Shown here: positions 1 through 9,761 of the stretch, piece after piece | Numbering within the stretch: the first letter of the stretch is position 1 | How the letters are laid out: each line of letters begins with the position of its first letter | The notes under the pieces: model-generated | What the model was told of the DNA's origin: nothing | Databases searched by the model: none | What the model saw: only the letters and a program-made list of their open reading frames with translations | Translations under genes and position numbers: made by a program | Assembly (NCBI GenBank): GCA_013314775.1 | Contig: JABUFB010000002.1 | Location: 186,576-250,575, forward strand | DNA: 64,000 nt | From: Armatimonadota bacterium | Lineage (GTDB): Bacteria; Armatimonadota; Zipacnadia; Zipacnadales; JABUFB01 | Direction of reading: 5' to 3'

Positions 1-2
1 AG

Positions 3-1157
3 CTGCGGTTCGTGGCGCCGATTGCAGCTGATGCCACAGGTGGCCAGCTGGCGCTGGGATTGCAGGCGAGCAGCGGGGTAGCGTGGTTCGATGAGATCAA
101 GGTGACGGTGGCCTGGCCGCCTCCACCGGCGCGTCCGGAGGCTGCCGCGAATGCAGGTCCTGTCTACAGGGGACATGATTTGCCGCGGCTGAGGGGAGTG
201 ATGTCCCCGAACGCTTTCGTGGACGAGGACATGCGGGTACTTGGGCAGGAGTGGAACGCGAACCTGATCCGCTGGCAGATGACGCGGCGGTGGGGCGTAC
301 CCAATACCGACCGGGACCTGGATGAGTATGACCAGTGGATTGCCTCGGAACTCGACGATCTGGAGAAGGCCCTGGAAGCCTGCAACCGATACGGGATCAA
401 GGTGGTCGTCGACCTTCACTCGCCGCCGGGCGGGCGTTACGAGAACAGCGACGTGGCCATGTTCTACGAGCCTAAGTACCAAGATCATTTCGTGAAGGTC
501 TGGGAGCGGATCGCCACGCGGTTCAAGGGCAACCCCGCCGTCTGGGGATACGACCTGGTGAACGAGCCGGTGCAGGCGGATGCGCCGGTGGAGGGCGTCC
601 CGGACTACCTCGGGGCACAGGTGCGCGCGGCAAGGGCAATTCGTGCCATCGACCCGGATGTGCCGATCATTTTCGAGGTGGACCAGTGGGACTCAGCCCC
701 TGGGTTCCGCTACCTGGAGCCGGTGGATGTGCCGAATGTCATCTACCAGGTCCACATGTACTGGCCGGGCGGGTTTACGCACCAGGGCGTGCACTCGAAC
801 CCGGTGGGGGTCAAGTACCCGGGAGTCATCGGTGGGATGATGGTTGACAAGGAAGCATTGCGCCGGCACCTGCAGCCAGTGCGCGATTTCCAGCTGGCCT
901 TCAATGTGCATATCTACGTCGGCGAGTTCAGCGCGGCGCGATGGGCCCCGGGAGCCGCTCAGTATCTGTCGGATTGCATCGAGATTTTCGAGGAGTATGG
1001 CTGGGACTGGTCGTATCACGCGTACCGGGAGTGGGATGGCTGGAGCCTGGAGCACGGTCCCGACCCCAATGACCACTCGCGCACCGCGGAGCCGTCGGAC
1101 CGGATGCAAGTGGTGCTTGGGTGGTTCGCGAAGAACGTGAAGCCGCCGGTTAGGTGA
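3..1157 (+). CDS. GH5-type glycoside hydrolase, 5' truncated by window edge
   Basis: The reading frame is open from base 3, so the start lies outside the window. It encodes the C-terminal part of a (beta/alpha)8 hydrolase that probably cleaves beta-linked glucan or mannan. The first ~40 residues look like the end of a jelly-roll carbohydrate-binding domain (AWFDEIKV), followed by a Pro-rich linker. The catalytic domain shows the clan GH-A signatures: a DLVNEPV segment whose Glu codon is at 564-566 (acid/base) and YVGEFS with Glu at 924-926 (nucleophile). An internal GTG at 12 is only an apparent start. No partner gene is seen on this strand for 2.5 kb. Substrate is not predictable; GH5 is favoured over other GH-A families by the RWQM and NEP spacing. 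Confidence 0.8.
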   Translation: MRFVAPIAADATGGQLALGLQASSGVAWFDEIKVTVAWPPPPARPEAAANAGPVYRGHDLPRLRGVMSPNAFVDEDMRVLGQEWNANLIRWQMTRRWGVPNTDRDLDEYDQWIASELDDLEKALEACNRYGIKVVVDLHSPPGGRYENSDVAMFYEPKYQDHFVKVWERIATRFKGNPAVWGYDLVNEPVQADAPVEGVPDYLGAQVRAARAIRAIDPDVPIIFEVDQWDSAPGFRYLEPVDVPNVIYQVHMYWPGGFTHQGVHSNPVGVKYPGVIGGMMVDKEALRRHLQPVRDFQLAFNVHIYVGEFSAARWAPGAAQYLSDCIEIFEEYGWDWSYHAYREWDGWSLEHGPDPNDHSRTAEPSDRMQVVLGWFAKNVKPPVR

Positions 1158-1296
1158 CGGGAGCAAGACATTCAGTCGTGCCCCTTGGATGACGGTGTCG
1201 GTGGTTACGGCCTGCTGCGGTCGTGCCTCGCGTCCAGTGCAGGTGCGCCTGAGCCGCGCTTTCGATAGCGCCGAAGTGCCCGGTGTGGCTGCTCTC

Positions 1297-2910
1297 TCAC
1301 GCGGTGTCGTTGAGTGCGGCCGCGTGCTTTCCGGCGGCTGGATCCCCCGCAGCATGCACGACTTGAGTCTCTGGATCAATGCACAGCATGACCGGATGGG
1401 CGATGGGCTCACTGGTCACCGTCACCCTGTGTCCGCGCGCAGCGAGCTCGGAACGGACCTGCTCCGCCACGCCCTCGTGAAGGTTGAGACTCCCTGGGGC
1501 CAGGAATGCCGCGTCCCGGTCCGGTCGGGAGCTGAATGAGTTTTCCATGTGGTTGGTGCTGAAACGCGGCGCAGTCACCGCTTGGCCCGGGGGCATGCCA
1601 AACTCGATGTGGTTGAGCAGTACATTCAGGGAAGTCTGATCCTGCAGGTCCCCGCCTGCGACGCTGATTGCCACGACCGGCCTGCCCTCCCGCAATACGA
1701 GGGTGGGGGTCAGGGTGACCCGTGGACGCTTGCCCGGCTGGATGCGGTTCGGGTGCCTCGGGTTCGTGTTCAGGCAGCGCAGGCGATTGCCCTGGGACAC
1801 GCCCGTGACAGGGTCGGGTTCATTCCCGGCCAGATTGCAGCTGGGCGTGGCCGCCACCACATTCCCCCACCGGTCGGCGACCACGCAGGTGGTCGTGTCG
1901 GAAATCGGCGTGCGGACCGGGTTCTCCGGTGCGTCTCCTTCGCACAGAATCGCCCGCATCCGGACTGGATCACCCGGACGCCGCTCCATCGACGCAGCTC
2001 CGGTGATGAGGTCCGCCCGTAACGCGGTGTATTCGTCGGACAGCAACTGCTGCAAGGGCACGTCCGCGAAATCCGGGTCAGCATAGTAAGTGTCGCGGTC
2101 GGCGTATGCAAGCTTCATCGCTTCAGTGACCGTGTGGATGTAGTCGGCTGACAGATGGCCGAGGCCCCTCAACTCCCACCCTTCGAGGAGACGCAGCGTC
2201 TGGCACAGGACTGGTCCCTGGGTCCAGGTGTTGCACTTGCATACCTCGTAACCGCGGTAGCCGACCGACACCGGGTCTTCGACTGTCGTCTCGTGGGCGG
2301 CAAGATCCTCCCTGTCCAAGAATGAACCCTTGCTCCGGTACCATGCCACGAGGTCATCGGCGATGTCCCCGGTGTAGAAGCGGTCGCGGGCGGCGCGCAG
2401 TCTCTTCTCTCGGCTGCCGACGGCTTGCGTTTCCGCCTGCACCATCTTGCGCAGCGTCGCCGCCAGTTGTGGGTGCCACTCATCCCTGCCTGCGTCGAGA
2501 AGTTCCAGCGTCGGGGCGACGGCCTGCGCGAAGCTGCGCGTTCCGAACAGTTCCAGCGCCGTGATGCACAGGTGAAGCGCGCCGGGGACGGGCATGGCGA
2601 GGTAGCTGCCCTCGTCCGGAATCCCGTTGGCGTAGTACCACTCGATGGCCTCGGGGCTGAGCGGTGCCCGGCCGATGCCGGACAGCACCCGCACGCGTTC
2701 CTGCGCCGCGTCGTAGATCATGAACGGGACCTCGCCGCCGATGGCGAACAGCCCGTAGTCGGTGACCGCCAGGGCCAGGATCGTCGCGACAGCAGCGTCG
2801 GCGGCATTGCCTCCCTCCGAGAGCAACCGGACTCCCGCAGCCACCGATTCCGCCGCCCCGGCAGCGACCGCACCCCCGGTTCCGGATGCACACCAGCCGA
2901 TCTGATCCAT
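1297..2910 (-). CDS. gamma-glutamyltransferase family protein (Ntn hydrolase)
   Basis: A 537-residue protein of the GGT family, which normally autocleaves before a Thr and transfers or hydrolyses gamma-glutamyl groups. The GGNAADAAVA helix is at residues 33-42, GPVLCQTLRLL near 232 and the nucleophile region SDTTTCVVAD at 337-346. The likely catalytic Thr339 is the first Thr of the usual TTH(F/Y)S motif, but the His is replaced by Thr and the next residues by Cys-Val. There is no signal peptide, so the protein is probably cytoplasmic, unlike classical periplasmic GGT. The C-terminal half carries the VAGGDLQDQTSLNVLLN region that forms the oxyanion and product site. It could also be a GGT-like amidohydrolase such as oxamate hydrolase. 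It is convergent with the GH5 gene; 140 bp between them hold nothing recognisable. Confidence 0.85.
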   Translation of the reverse strand: MDQIGWCASGTGGAVAAGAAESVAAGVRLLSEGGNAADAAVATILALAVTDYGLFAIGGEVPFMIYDAAQERVRVLSGIGRAPLSPEAIEWYYANGIPDEGSYLAMPVPGALHLCITALELFGTRSFAQAVAPTLELLDAGRDEWHPQLAATLRKMVQAETQAVGSREKRLRAARDRFYTGDIADDLVAWYRSKGSFLDREDLAAHETTVEDPVSVGYRGYEVCKCNTWTQGPVLCQTLRLLEGWELRGLGHLSADYIHTVTEAMKLAYADRDTYYADPDFADVPLQQLLSDEYTALRADLITGAASMERRPGDPVRMRAILCEGDAPENPVRTPISDTTTCVVADRWGNVVAATPSCNLAGNEPDPVTGVSQGNRLRCLNTNPRHPNRIQPGKRPRVTLTPTLVLREGRPVVAISVAGGDLQDQTSLNVLLNHIEFGMPPGQAVTAPRFSTNHMENSFSSRPDRDAAFLAPGSLNLHEGVAEQVRSELAARGHRVTVTSEPIAHPVMLCIDPETQVVHAAGDPAAGKHAAALNDTA

Positions 2911-3007
2911 GCTTTGTCACACTCCGCGATTGTCTCTCTCAAAGGCCTCGCCCTGGGCGTTCCCCGCCCTGCCCATTCTCCCCTTCCGCGGCCGCCAGTC
3001 TCTGTAG

Positions 3008-3184
3008 CTGGAAAGCCTGCGGCTCTTCTTCGGCGCGGTGGACGAACAGGCGTGGGTCTACATCAATGGGCAGCCGGCTTTCGAACACACCGTTGCGACC
3101 ACGGGGCTGCCGGTGGGGATTCTCTGGACCACCCCCTTCGGCTTCGCCCCCCGGTTCTTCCTGCAGGCCGAGTTCGGATTCTGA
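3008..3184 (+). pseudogene. remnant of a galactose-binding/jelly-roll protein C-terminus
   Basis: An open stretch of 58 codons, closed upstream by TAG at 3005-3007 and lacking a start. It reads as a coherent domain fragment with AWVYINGQPAFEHT and GILWTTPF. The pattern VDEQAWVYINGQ resembles beta-sandwich segments of glycosidases and discoidin-like domains. No upstream in-frame sequence continues the domain. I read it as the decayed 3' end of a former secreted hydrolase gene. Weak evidence, based on residue pattern only. Confidence 0.35.
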
Positions 3185-3647
3185 TGAGTTGGCTGCTTGC
3201 GCGCGACCGGTTCGGTTCGATGGCGGCCCCGGAAGCCTCGCAGTTGTGGGTCGTCACGGATATGTGGGAGCACGCTGGGGTGTTCGAGTGGACCGATGAA
3301 TCGGCGGGGAAATGTTGCTGCAAGCGGATCTCGGCCCCGACTGGCGAGATTCGGGCACTGAGTCCAGCGTCCGCGGGGATGCTCTGAAGCGCGAGTTGTG
3401 AGTGCCACTGGCAGGGCTACGAATCGAGATGGCGTTGGCGTGTGGTCTCGTCCAGACGCCGGTGTTGCAGAAGGCGTACGGCCCGGGCTCAAGGTACCCG
3501 CGTCAGATGAAGGAGGACTTGACAGCCGCAGTGCGAATCCGATTACTGGAAAGGCGGTTTGCTGAGGTAGTCTGCGCCGCCTCACCAGTTGTTGGAGGTA
3601 TCGAAGAACACGCCAGTCCCAGGGCGTTGGTTCGAGACGGAGGTGCA
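3185..3647. other. 463 bp without a convincing gene
   Basis: This stretch between the gene remnant and the CARDB protein has only short, overlapping frames with no ribosome site or domain signature. The large frame that runs into the downstream gene from 3402 has no plausible residues before the signal peptide at 3648. A GGAGG ribosome site at 3639-3643 serves the downstream gene. No clear promoter hexamers were found. Confidence 0.5.
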
Positions 3648-6600
3648 ATGATGACGAGCAACCGGTGGGTCTTCCCTGTCGTGATTGCTATCCTGGCGTA
3701 CCTGGGGACACTTCCCGCCCCTGCCGAAGACATTCGGCTCAATGACTGCGAGATACGAGGAGCCGACTCCTTCGGTGATTTCCACAAGATGTTCCGATGG
3801 CCGGTCGGTTCTGGCGCGCCGATAGCCTTCGCCTGGGGGCAGTTCGAGCATGATGGCGATGAGTTCTGCCACGTCACCTCCAATACTTTCAGCGCCCAGA
3901 TCGAGTATCGGGCCCTCACCCCAAAGGCCTATCTGGAGCTCAAGACCTACTTCGCCAACGACGACGAATCCAGCGTGATCTTCGAGCTCACTCCGAGCGA
4001 GTTCGAGGACGACTGGCGCACCCTCACCCGCGCCTTCGCAAGCATTGACGATGTTGAGGACGTCGCCCTGCCCTTCCCTGCCGCCGGTGTCCATTTCCGC
4101 CTGCGAGAGCACTGTGGCACGAAAGAAGTGATCCGCGAGGACGGGTCGGTCGCCAATGTGTCCATCGGCGACAGCAACGCACGCTTCAGGGTTGTATCGA
4201 TAGGTTTCGCCTACGGGAACTGGGCGGCGAACTGGCAGGGCATGGACTTCCACCCCGGCGACGCCCAGGACAACTTTGACAATGTGACTCTTGAGCACGA
4301 GCGCGCCACCGACTACATCGAGTTCACCGCCGGGCAGTCGGGGCAGTGCACCCTCCAGGCTTACTGCCGCAGGAAGCAGGGCGAGGAGGGCAGACTGCAG
4401 GTGAAGGTCAACGGGAGCGTGAAAGCTGAGCCTTCGGTGCCCGGCACGGATTTCGCCTGGGTCGACCTGTGGACCGGCGAGCTGGCGGGTGGCGAGACGA
4501 TCCGCGTTGCGAATAACGAGTGGGAGGAATCCACCTGGCTGGGGCTGTCCAGCACACTGCATAAGTCCTGCGTTGAGTTCGCCCATGAGTCCCGCAATGG
4601 TCCGGTCTTCCGCATCGTTCCGGTGGGGGGAGATGGCGGCGGGATCGTCGAGCCTCCACCACCTCCGCCTCCCGACACAACCCCGCCGATCCTGGAGAAT
4701 GTGGCGGCCGGCCCTGTCTCCCACGAGGCGGCTATCGTCCATTTCGACGCCAGCGAGGACGTGCAATGGCGCGTGGAATATGGAACGACCAGCAACTACG
4801 GACAGACTTCGATCTCTCGGGGTTTCGATGACCCCAGGGCCGCCTCGCTGACGGGTCTCGCGCCCGACACTACCTACCACTTTCGCATCGTCGCCGCGGA
4901 CGCCGCAGGGAATGCCGCCGCTTCACCCGACCATACCTTCACCACCAAAGCCGTGCCCGACCGGACTGCCCCGGTCATCACCAATGTGCAGGCGGCCGTC
5001 ACCCACAACTCAGCAACCGTAACCTGGAATACCAGCGAGCCCGCCAACTCGAAGCTCTATTACGGTCGCGCGCCATCAACTGCGACCTGGACCGGTTTGG
5101 CGGACTTCGTGACAAACCACTCGGTCACTGTAGACGGCCTCCTGCCCAACACCACGTATGTATTCTGGGTGAAAGGCTCCGACGCGGCGGGCAACGAGGG
5201 CATCTCGCCTCAGTCGAGTTTCACCACCTCTCCGACTCCCGACACGCAGGCGCCGACGATTATCGCTCCAGCTGTGACCGCCATCACCCAGACCTCCGCG
5301 TCCGTCGTCTGGCGCACCGACGAGCCCACCGTTTCCTGCGTCGAATACGGGACCACACCGGCTTACGGTCTTGTTGCAACCCTCCAGGGCACGCGCACCG
5401 CTCATAGCATCGCCCTTTCGCAGCTGCAACCAGGTCGCCAGTACCACTATCTTGTGAAGGCGACCGACGCAGCCGGCAATACGGCCACGCACTCCGGTAG
5501 TTTCCAGACCGACCCGCCGGATGTGGGCACGGTTACGGGCACCGTGACCCGCCAGGATACCGGGGCGCCTCTGGCAGGGGCCACCGTGACCGTGCTGGGG
5601 AGCACCGGTCTGTCCGCCACCTGCGACGGCAATGGGGTGTACACCATCGCCGGCGTACCCACCGGAACCCGCAGCCTTCGTTTTGCCGCATCCGGGTGGC
5701 GTACCGCCACTGCCCAGGTAACGGTTCGCCGCACCCAGACCGTGACGCGCAACTTCGCTCTCGTCCCCGTGGGCACGGTCTACGGGTATGTGCAGACCCC
5801 GGTTACTGGGGATGCTGGCGGGCGGCCCAGGCCGCGCATGATCGGCCTCAATGGCGCAACCGTGCGCATCGCCGCCGGCAACCGGACCACCCAGACCGCC
5901 AACGGATACTTCGCTAAGCCTGACAGACCGGCGGATGGCTACTACGCCCTCGACGACGTGGCCGTGGGGACACATACCGTGACTGTTTCTCTGTCGGGGT
6001 TCGTGCCGCAGACGCTCAATGTCACCGTCCCCGGCCCGGGCGGGAAAGTTCGGCAGGATTTTAGCCTCGAGAAAGCCCGTCTCGACCTGTCGGTCACCCA
6101 TGACTCTCTCAACATTTCGCCGGAATCACCCATCGCAGGCCAGCGCGCCACCGTCGCCTGCACCGTAGTCAACTCGGGCAACATCGAGGCCCGGACGGTC
6201 CGGGTACGCTTCCTTTGGAATGGCGCGCAGATCAGTCAGTCTGTCATCGCGACCCTCAACCCCGGGGCCTCCCGACGCCTCACGTACTCCTGGCTCGTCC
6301 CTGCCGATGGGCCGACCAAGGGCGATCTGTCCGCGGTGGTGGAACCGGATGCCGGCATCGTGGAGGCCGATGCGAGCAACAATGTGGCCACCCGATCGCT
6401 GACCATTGTCCCCCTGAAGCCAGACGTCTCCATCCTCGCCGCGGACATCACGCACACACCGGAGTCACCCGGGTGTGGTCAGACTGTCACCATCCGCGCC
6501 ACCGTGAAGAACATGGGCGGCCTGGCGGCTGAGAACCTTGAGGTGGCCCTGAAGCGCGGCGATGAGACCGTGGCCACCCGCTCCCGATCGAGGCTCAATC

Positions 6601-7433
6601 CGGGAGAGCACTACCAAGCGTCCATGAGCTGGACCGTGCCCGCGGCCACCTACGACCCGGTTGCATTCCGAGTAGTCTTGGACCCCTCAAACAACATCGA
6701 TGAGCTGGACAAGACCAACAACCAGGCCGAGCACACCGTCGTGCCCGCTCTGCCGGATCTCTCCGTGGACGCCGCCGAGATAACCAGCACCCCCGCAGCA
6801 CCCATCGCAGGTGAGGACGTCCGCCTTAGCATCAAGGTCCGCAACCTCGGCGGCTCCAAGGCCTATAACATCCCCCTGCGAATCATGCGCGGCACCGACG
6901 TCTTGTCCGAGCAGACCATCAGCTCTCTGAGCGCCGGGAGCAGCACCACTCGGTATTTCACATGGGACATACCGGACACAGCCGGGGATTCGGAAAAACT
7001 CGGGGTCGTACTGGACCCGGCGAACTCTATCCCCGAGAGCAACGAGGCCAATAACGCCGCTCCGCACCTGGTGCTGGTCACGCCCCGGCAGATCGACCTG
7101 TACATCGCCGCCGCGGACATCACCCACACTCCGCCGGAACCCGAAGCGGGACATACGGCCACGATAAGCGTAATTGTGCACAACGGCGGGAACGTGAAGG
7201 CGAGCGGAGTGAAGGTGCGGTTCCTGCGAGGCGGCCAGCAGATAGGCGAGAAGACCATCTCCTCGATCACTGCGGGGGACGATTACACGACGAAACTCTA
7301 CTGGAGCGTTCCGGACGGCACCGTGGGCCCGGTGACGATCAATGTCGTCCTGGACCCGGACGGCGAAATTGCGGAGACCGACGAGAGCAACAACACGGCG
7401 TCCCACAGCTTCGCTGTACTTGCCGGGGACTAA
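3648..7433 (+). CDS. secreted multidomain protein: FN3 x3, carboxypeptidase-regulatory x2, CARDB x4
   Basis: A 1261-residue exported protein. The start at 3648 is chosen over the longer frame because it has a GGAGG site 4 nt upstream and opens a signal peptide (WVFPVVIAILAYLGTLPAPAE). Layout by residue: a beta-rich N-terminal region (25-330), a Pro linker (PPPPPPP), three FN3-like repeats at about 344, 439 and 532 (each with ATNDAAGN-like loops such as VAADAAGN, VKGSDAAGN, VKATDAAGN), two carboxypeptidase-regulatory-like folds at about 626 and 708, and four CARDB repeats at about 811, 924, 1035 and 1148 (LDLSVTHDS, PDVSILAADIT, PDLSVDAAEIT, IDLYIAAADIT). No catalytic motif is seen. CARDB arrays are typical of cell-surface adhesion or scaffold proteins, so a binding or matrix role is inferred. 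Confidence 0.85.
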   Translation: MMTSNRWVFPVVIAILAYLGTLPAPAEDIRLNDCEIRGADSFGDFHKMFRWPVGSGAPIAFAWGQFEHDGDEFCHVTSNTFSAQIEYRALTPKAYLELKTYFANDDESSVIFELTPSEFEDDWRTLTRAFASIDDVEDVALPFPAAGVHFRLREHCGTKEVIREDGSVANVSIGDSNARFRVVSIGFAYGNWAANWQGMDFHPGDAQDNFDNVTLEHERATDYIEFTAGQSGQCTLQAYCRRKQGEEGRLQVKVNGSVKAEPSVPGTDFAWVDLWTGELAGGETIRVANNEWEESTWLGLSSTLHKSCVEFAHESRNGPVFRIVPVGGDGGGIVEPPPPPPPDTTPPILENVAAGPVSHEAAIVHFDASEDVQWRVEYGTTSNYGQTSISRGFDDPRAASLTGLAPDTTYHFRIVAADAAGNAAASPDHTFTTKAVPDRTAPVITNVQAAVTHNSATVTWNTSEPANSKLYYGRAPSTATWTGLADFVTNHSVTVDGLLPNTTYVFWVKGSDAAGNEGISPQSSFTTSPTPDTQAPTIIAPAVTAITQTSASVVWRTDEPTVSCVEYGTTPAYGLVATLQGTRTAHSIALSQLQPGRQYHYLVKATDAAGNTATHSGSFQTDPPDVGTVTGTVTRQDTGAPLAGATVTVLGSTGLSATCDGNGVYTIAGVPTGTRSLRFAASGWRTATAQVTVRRTQTVTRNFALVPVGTVYGYVQTPVTGDAGGRPRPRMIGLNGATVRIAAGNRTTQTANGYFAKPDRPADGYYALDDVAVGTHTVTVSLSGFVPQTLNVTVPGPGGKVRQDFSLEKARLDLSVTHDSLNISPESPIAGQRATVACTVVNSGNIEARTVRVRFLWNGAQISQSVIATLNPGASRRLTYSWLVPADGPTKGDLSAVVEPDAGIVEADASNNVATRSLTIVPLKPDVSILAADITHTPESPGCGQTVTIRATVKNMGGLAAENLEVALKRGDETVATRSRSRLNPGEHYQASMSWTVPAATYDPVAFRVVLDPSNNIDELDKTNNQAEHTVVPALPDLSVDAAEITSTPAAPIAGEDVRLSIKVRNLGGSKAYNIPLRIMRGTDVLSEQTISSLSAGSSTTRYFTWDIPDTAGDSEKLGVVLDPANSIPESNEANNAAPHLVLVTPRQIDLYIAAADITHTPPEPEAGHTATISVIVHNGGNVKASGVKVRFLRGGQQIGEKTISSITAGDDYTTKLYWSVPDGTVGPVTINVVLDPDGEIAETDESNNTASHSFAVLAGD

Positions 7434-7526
7434 CGCACCAGGGACCTGCAACGAGGTCAGCCGAGAGCGAACGGTGAACATCGTTTCGTCTTGTACATCC
7501 GTAGCGATGGGAGCGAGAGTGAAACG

Positions 7527-9419
7527 ATGACCGCCAGTGAAGGTCGGTACACTCGCGAGTTGGCGGTCGCCATCCAAGCCGCACTCGATGCCGGGCGCAT
7601 TCTGCGCGAGGACTTCCACCGTCCCGGCGGCCCGCGCGGATCGGGGCACCATGCCGTCGCAGACGGAGAAGCCGAAGCCCTGATCAGGGGCGCCCTGATC
7701 GAAGCCTTCCCCGAGTATGCCTACCTGGGCGAAGAGACCGGCTACAGGCCGGGGTCGGGATCTTCGCCCTGCCACGTCTGGGTGGTCGACCCGAATGACG
7801 GAACCAGCGCTTACCTGAAAGGATTCCGCGGCGCAGCAGTGTCTATCGCGCTGCTGCGGGACGGCAGACCGGTGCTTGGCGTAGTCTACGCTCACTGCGC
7901 TCCGGACGACGGGGGCGACCTCTTCTCGTGGGCCGAAGGTTCGGGCCCCGTCCAGCGCAATGGCCGCGCGGTCCCCCGCAAGTGGCCTGTCACTGCGGGT
8001 CCGGAGTGTACAGCGCTGGTGTCACAGAGCGCGGACAAGAGCCCCCGGGCCAATGCACTCGCAGCGCACCCGATGAGGTTTCGTGCGGTGACAGGCATTG
8101 CGTATCGGCTGGCGCTGGTTGCTGCGGGTGAGGGTGAACTGGCCGTCTCACTCAACGGACCATGCGCCTGGGACTACGCCGGGGGACATGCTCTGCTGCT
8201 GGGAGCCGGCGCGGACCTGTTTGACGCTGAGGGCCATCCTGTCACCTATGGTCCCGACGGCCGCAGCAGTTGCGGAGGGGCCTGCTTTGGGGGGCCATCG
8301 GCGCTGGTTGCCGAAATGGTGGGCCGCGACTGGAGCAGTGCGCTGCACCACGGTCATCCTGAAGAAGGCTACCTGCAGCTGTCCTGGCCGGTGCGCGGGC
8401 GGACTGTTCCCGTCGCGGGTGTCTTGTCCCGCGGTCAAGGGTGCCTGCTGGGCCAGTTTGCCGGTGACTCCCTGGGCGGCCTCGTGGAGTTCGAGGGAGC
8501 CGATTACATCGCCTCGCATTATCCGCAGGGCGTGAGGCTGCTGGCCGATGGCGGGGCATGGGGAACCATCGCGGGACAACCCACCGACGACTCAGAGCTG
8601 GCGCTGTGCCTGGCGCGGTCGATCGTGGCCGCGGGAGGCTATGATCCCGAGGCGGCGGCGCGAGCCTACGCTTGGTGGTATAATTCCGGCCCCTTCGACA
8701 AGGGCGACACCACGAGACAGGCTCTCATACCTGCCGCAAGATCGTTCGGGCACGGGCAATCGGCCGCCGACGCGGCCCGGGCGGCAGCGAGCACCACAAG
8801 CCAGGCAAACGGCGCCATGATGCGGGTGTGCCCCATCGGGGTCGCCGGTGCAAGCCGTTCGCCTGACACCGTGATCCAGTGGGCCAGAGCCGACGCGGAG
8901 TTGACTCACCCCCATCCCGTGTGCCAGAGCGCCAACGCGGTGTTCGCCGAGGCCATTGCCTTCGCAATCCGCGTTGGCGCGAGTCCCGCTGAGACCTACG
9001 AGCACGCCTGCGCGACCGCCGCCGAGATTGGTGCCGAGACGAGCGTCCGGGAGACCTTGGCTCTGGCTGCGAGCGCGGCCCCAGCGGACTACTCGAAGCA
9101 GCAGGGCTGGGTCCTGATCGCTCTGCAGAACGCGTTCTTCCAGCTATTGCACGCGCCGGATCTGGAGGCAGGCGTGGTGGACAGCATCATGCGTGGGGGC
9201 GACACGGACACGAACGCCGCCATCGCCGGTGCGCTTCTTGGTGCAGTTCACGGCAGGGACGCCATCCCATCGCAATGGGTCGACCGCATTCTGACCTGCC
9301 GGCCCCTGGAAGGTCTGTCCGGGGGCAACAAATCGCGTCCGCAGGCTTTCTGGCCGGTGGATGCTCTCTGGCTGGCCGAATTGCTTCTCACAGCCACCAA
9401 GGGTGACGCGCAGCCATGA
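7527..9419 (+). CDS. fusion of inositol-monophosphatase-family phosphatase and ADP-ribosylglycohydrolase
   Basis: A 630-residue two-enzyme protein. Residues ~1-270 are an IMPase/CysQ-like phosphatase with the metal ligands kept: GEETGY (Glu69, Glu70), WVVDPNDGTSAY (Asp88, Asp91) and AWDYAGG (Asp216). The usual DPIDGT has Asn in place of Ile. Residues ~295-620 are a DraG/ARH-type ADP-ribosylglycohydrolase with AGDSLGG (Asp314), TDDSEL (Asp354, Asp355) and GGDTDTNAAIAGALLGA (Asp559, Asp561), so the binuclear metal site looks intact. No signal peptide: cytosolic. The upstream GTG/TTG-type longer frame at 7491 is possible, but ATG 7527 begins the folded domain. A role in removing ADP-ribose and dephosphorylating a related nucleotide or sugar is inferred. 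A second ADP-ribosylglycohydrolase is at 12724-14046. Confidence 0.85.
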   Translation: MTASEGRYTRELAVAIQAALDAGRILREDFHRPGGPRGSGHHAVADGEAEALIRGALIEAFPEYAYLGEETGYRPGSGSSPCHVWVVDPNDGTSAYLKGFRGAAVSIALLRDGRPVLGVVYAHCAPDDGGDLFSWAEGSGPVQRNGRAVPRKWPVTAGPECTALVSQSADKSPRANALAAHPMRFRAVTGIAYRLALVAAGEGELAVSLNGPCAWDYAGGHALLLGAGADLFDAEGHPVTYGPDGRSSCGGACFGGPSALVAEMVGRDWSSALHHGHPEEGYLQLSWPVRGRTVPVAGVLSRGQGCLLGQFAGDSLGGLVEFEGADYIASHYPQGVRLLADGGAWGTIAGQPTDDSELALCLARSIVAAGGYDPEAAARAYAWWYNSGPFDKGDTTRQALIPAARSFGHGQSAADAARAAASTTSQANGAMMRVCPIGVAGASRSPDTVIQWARADAELTHPHPVCQSANAVFAEAIAFAIRVGASPAETYEHACATAAEIGAETSVRETLALAASAAPADYSKQQGWVLIALQNAFFQLLHAPDLEAGVVDSIMRGGDTDTNAAIAGALLGAVHGRDAIPSQWVDRILTCRPLEGLSGGNKSRPQAFWPVDALWLAELLLTATKGDAQP

Positions 9420-9761
9420 AGCATGGGGGCAGATCGCACGGCCTGCCCCAACCTGTATTGCCGGCAGCCGCGGCGATCAGACTGCTTTGCGCCCGGCCCT
9501 ATCCGCCGGTCAGGCAGCCTGAAGTGGAGTGAAGACAGCCGACAAGAAAGAGCCAGACTGCAAAGGGGCGGACGGCTAACCTGGAATGGGTGGCTGAGAT
9601 GGGCAAGGCGCATAGAATGCCGGCCTTTCTCGTGGAGCTGCCGAGTGCGGCCCAATCCGGGGTGGTGGTGAAAGGTAGCGGTGACCGCGGTGCCGCCGCA
9701 CGGCATCGGGAGCGACCAGGGAAAATGAGAAGCCCGCATCGCTGCGGGCTCAGAGGACAAC
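9420..9761. other. intergenic, 342 bp
   Basis: Apart from the hairpin at 9731-9750 nothing recognisable is seen here. Short frames on both strands lack ribosome sites and coding-like residue composition. Confidence 0.5.
9731..9750 (-). terminator. intrinsic terminator of tRNA-Ser
   Basis: An 8-bp perfect inverted repeat (AGCCCGCA / TGCGGGCT, 4-nt loop) begins 11 nt beyond the encoded CCA of tRNA-Ser. Read on the minus strand it is followed by TCTCATTTT, as expected for a rho-independent stop. Confidence 0.7.
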
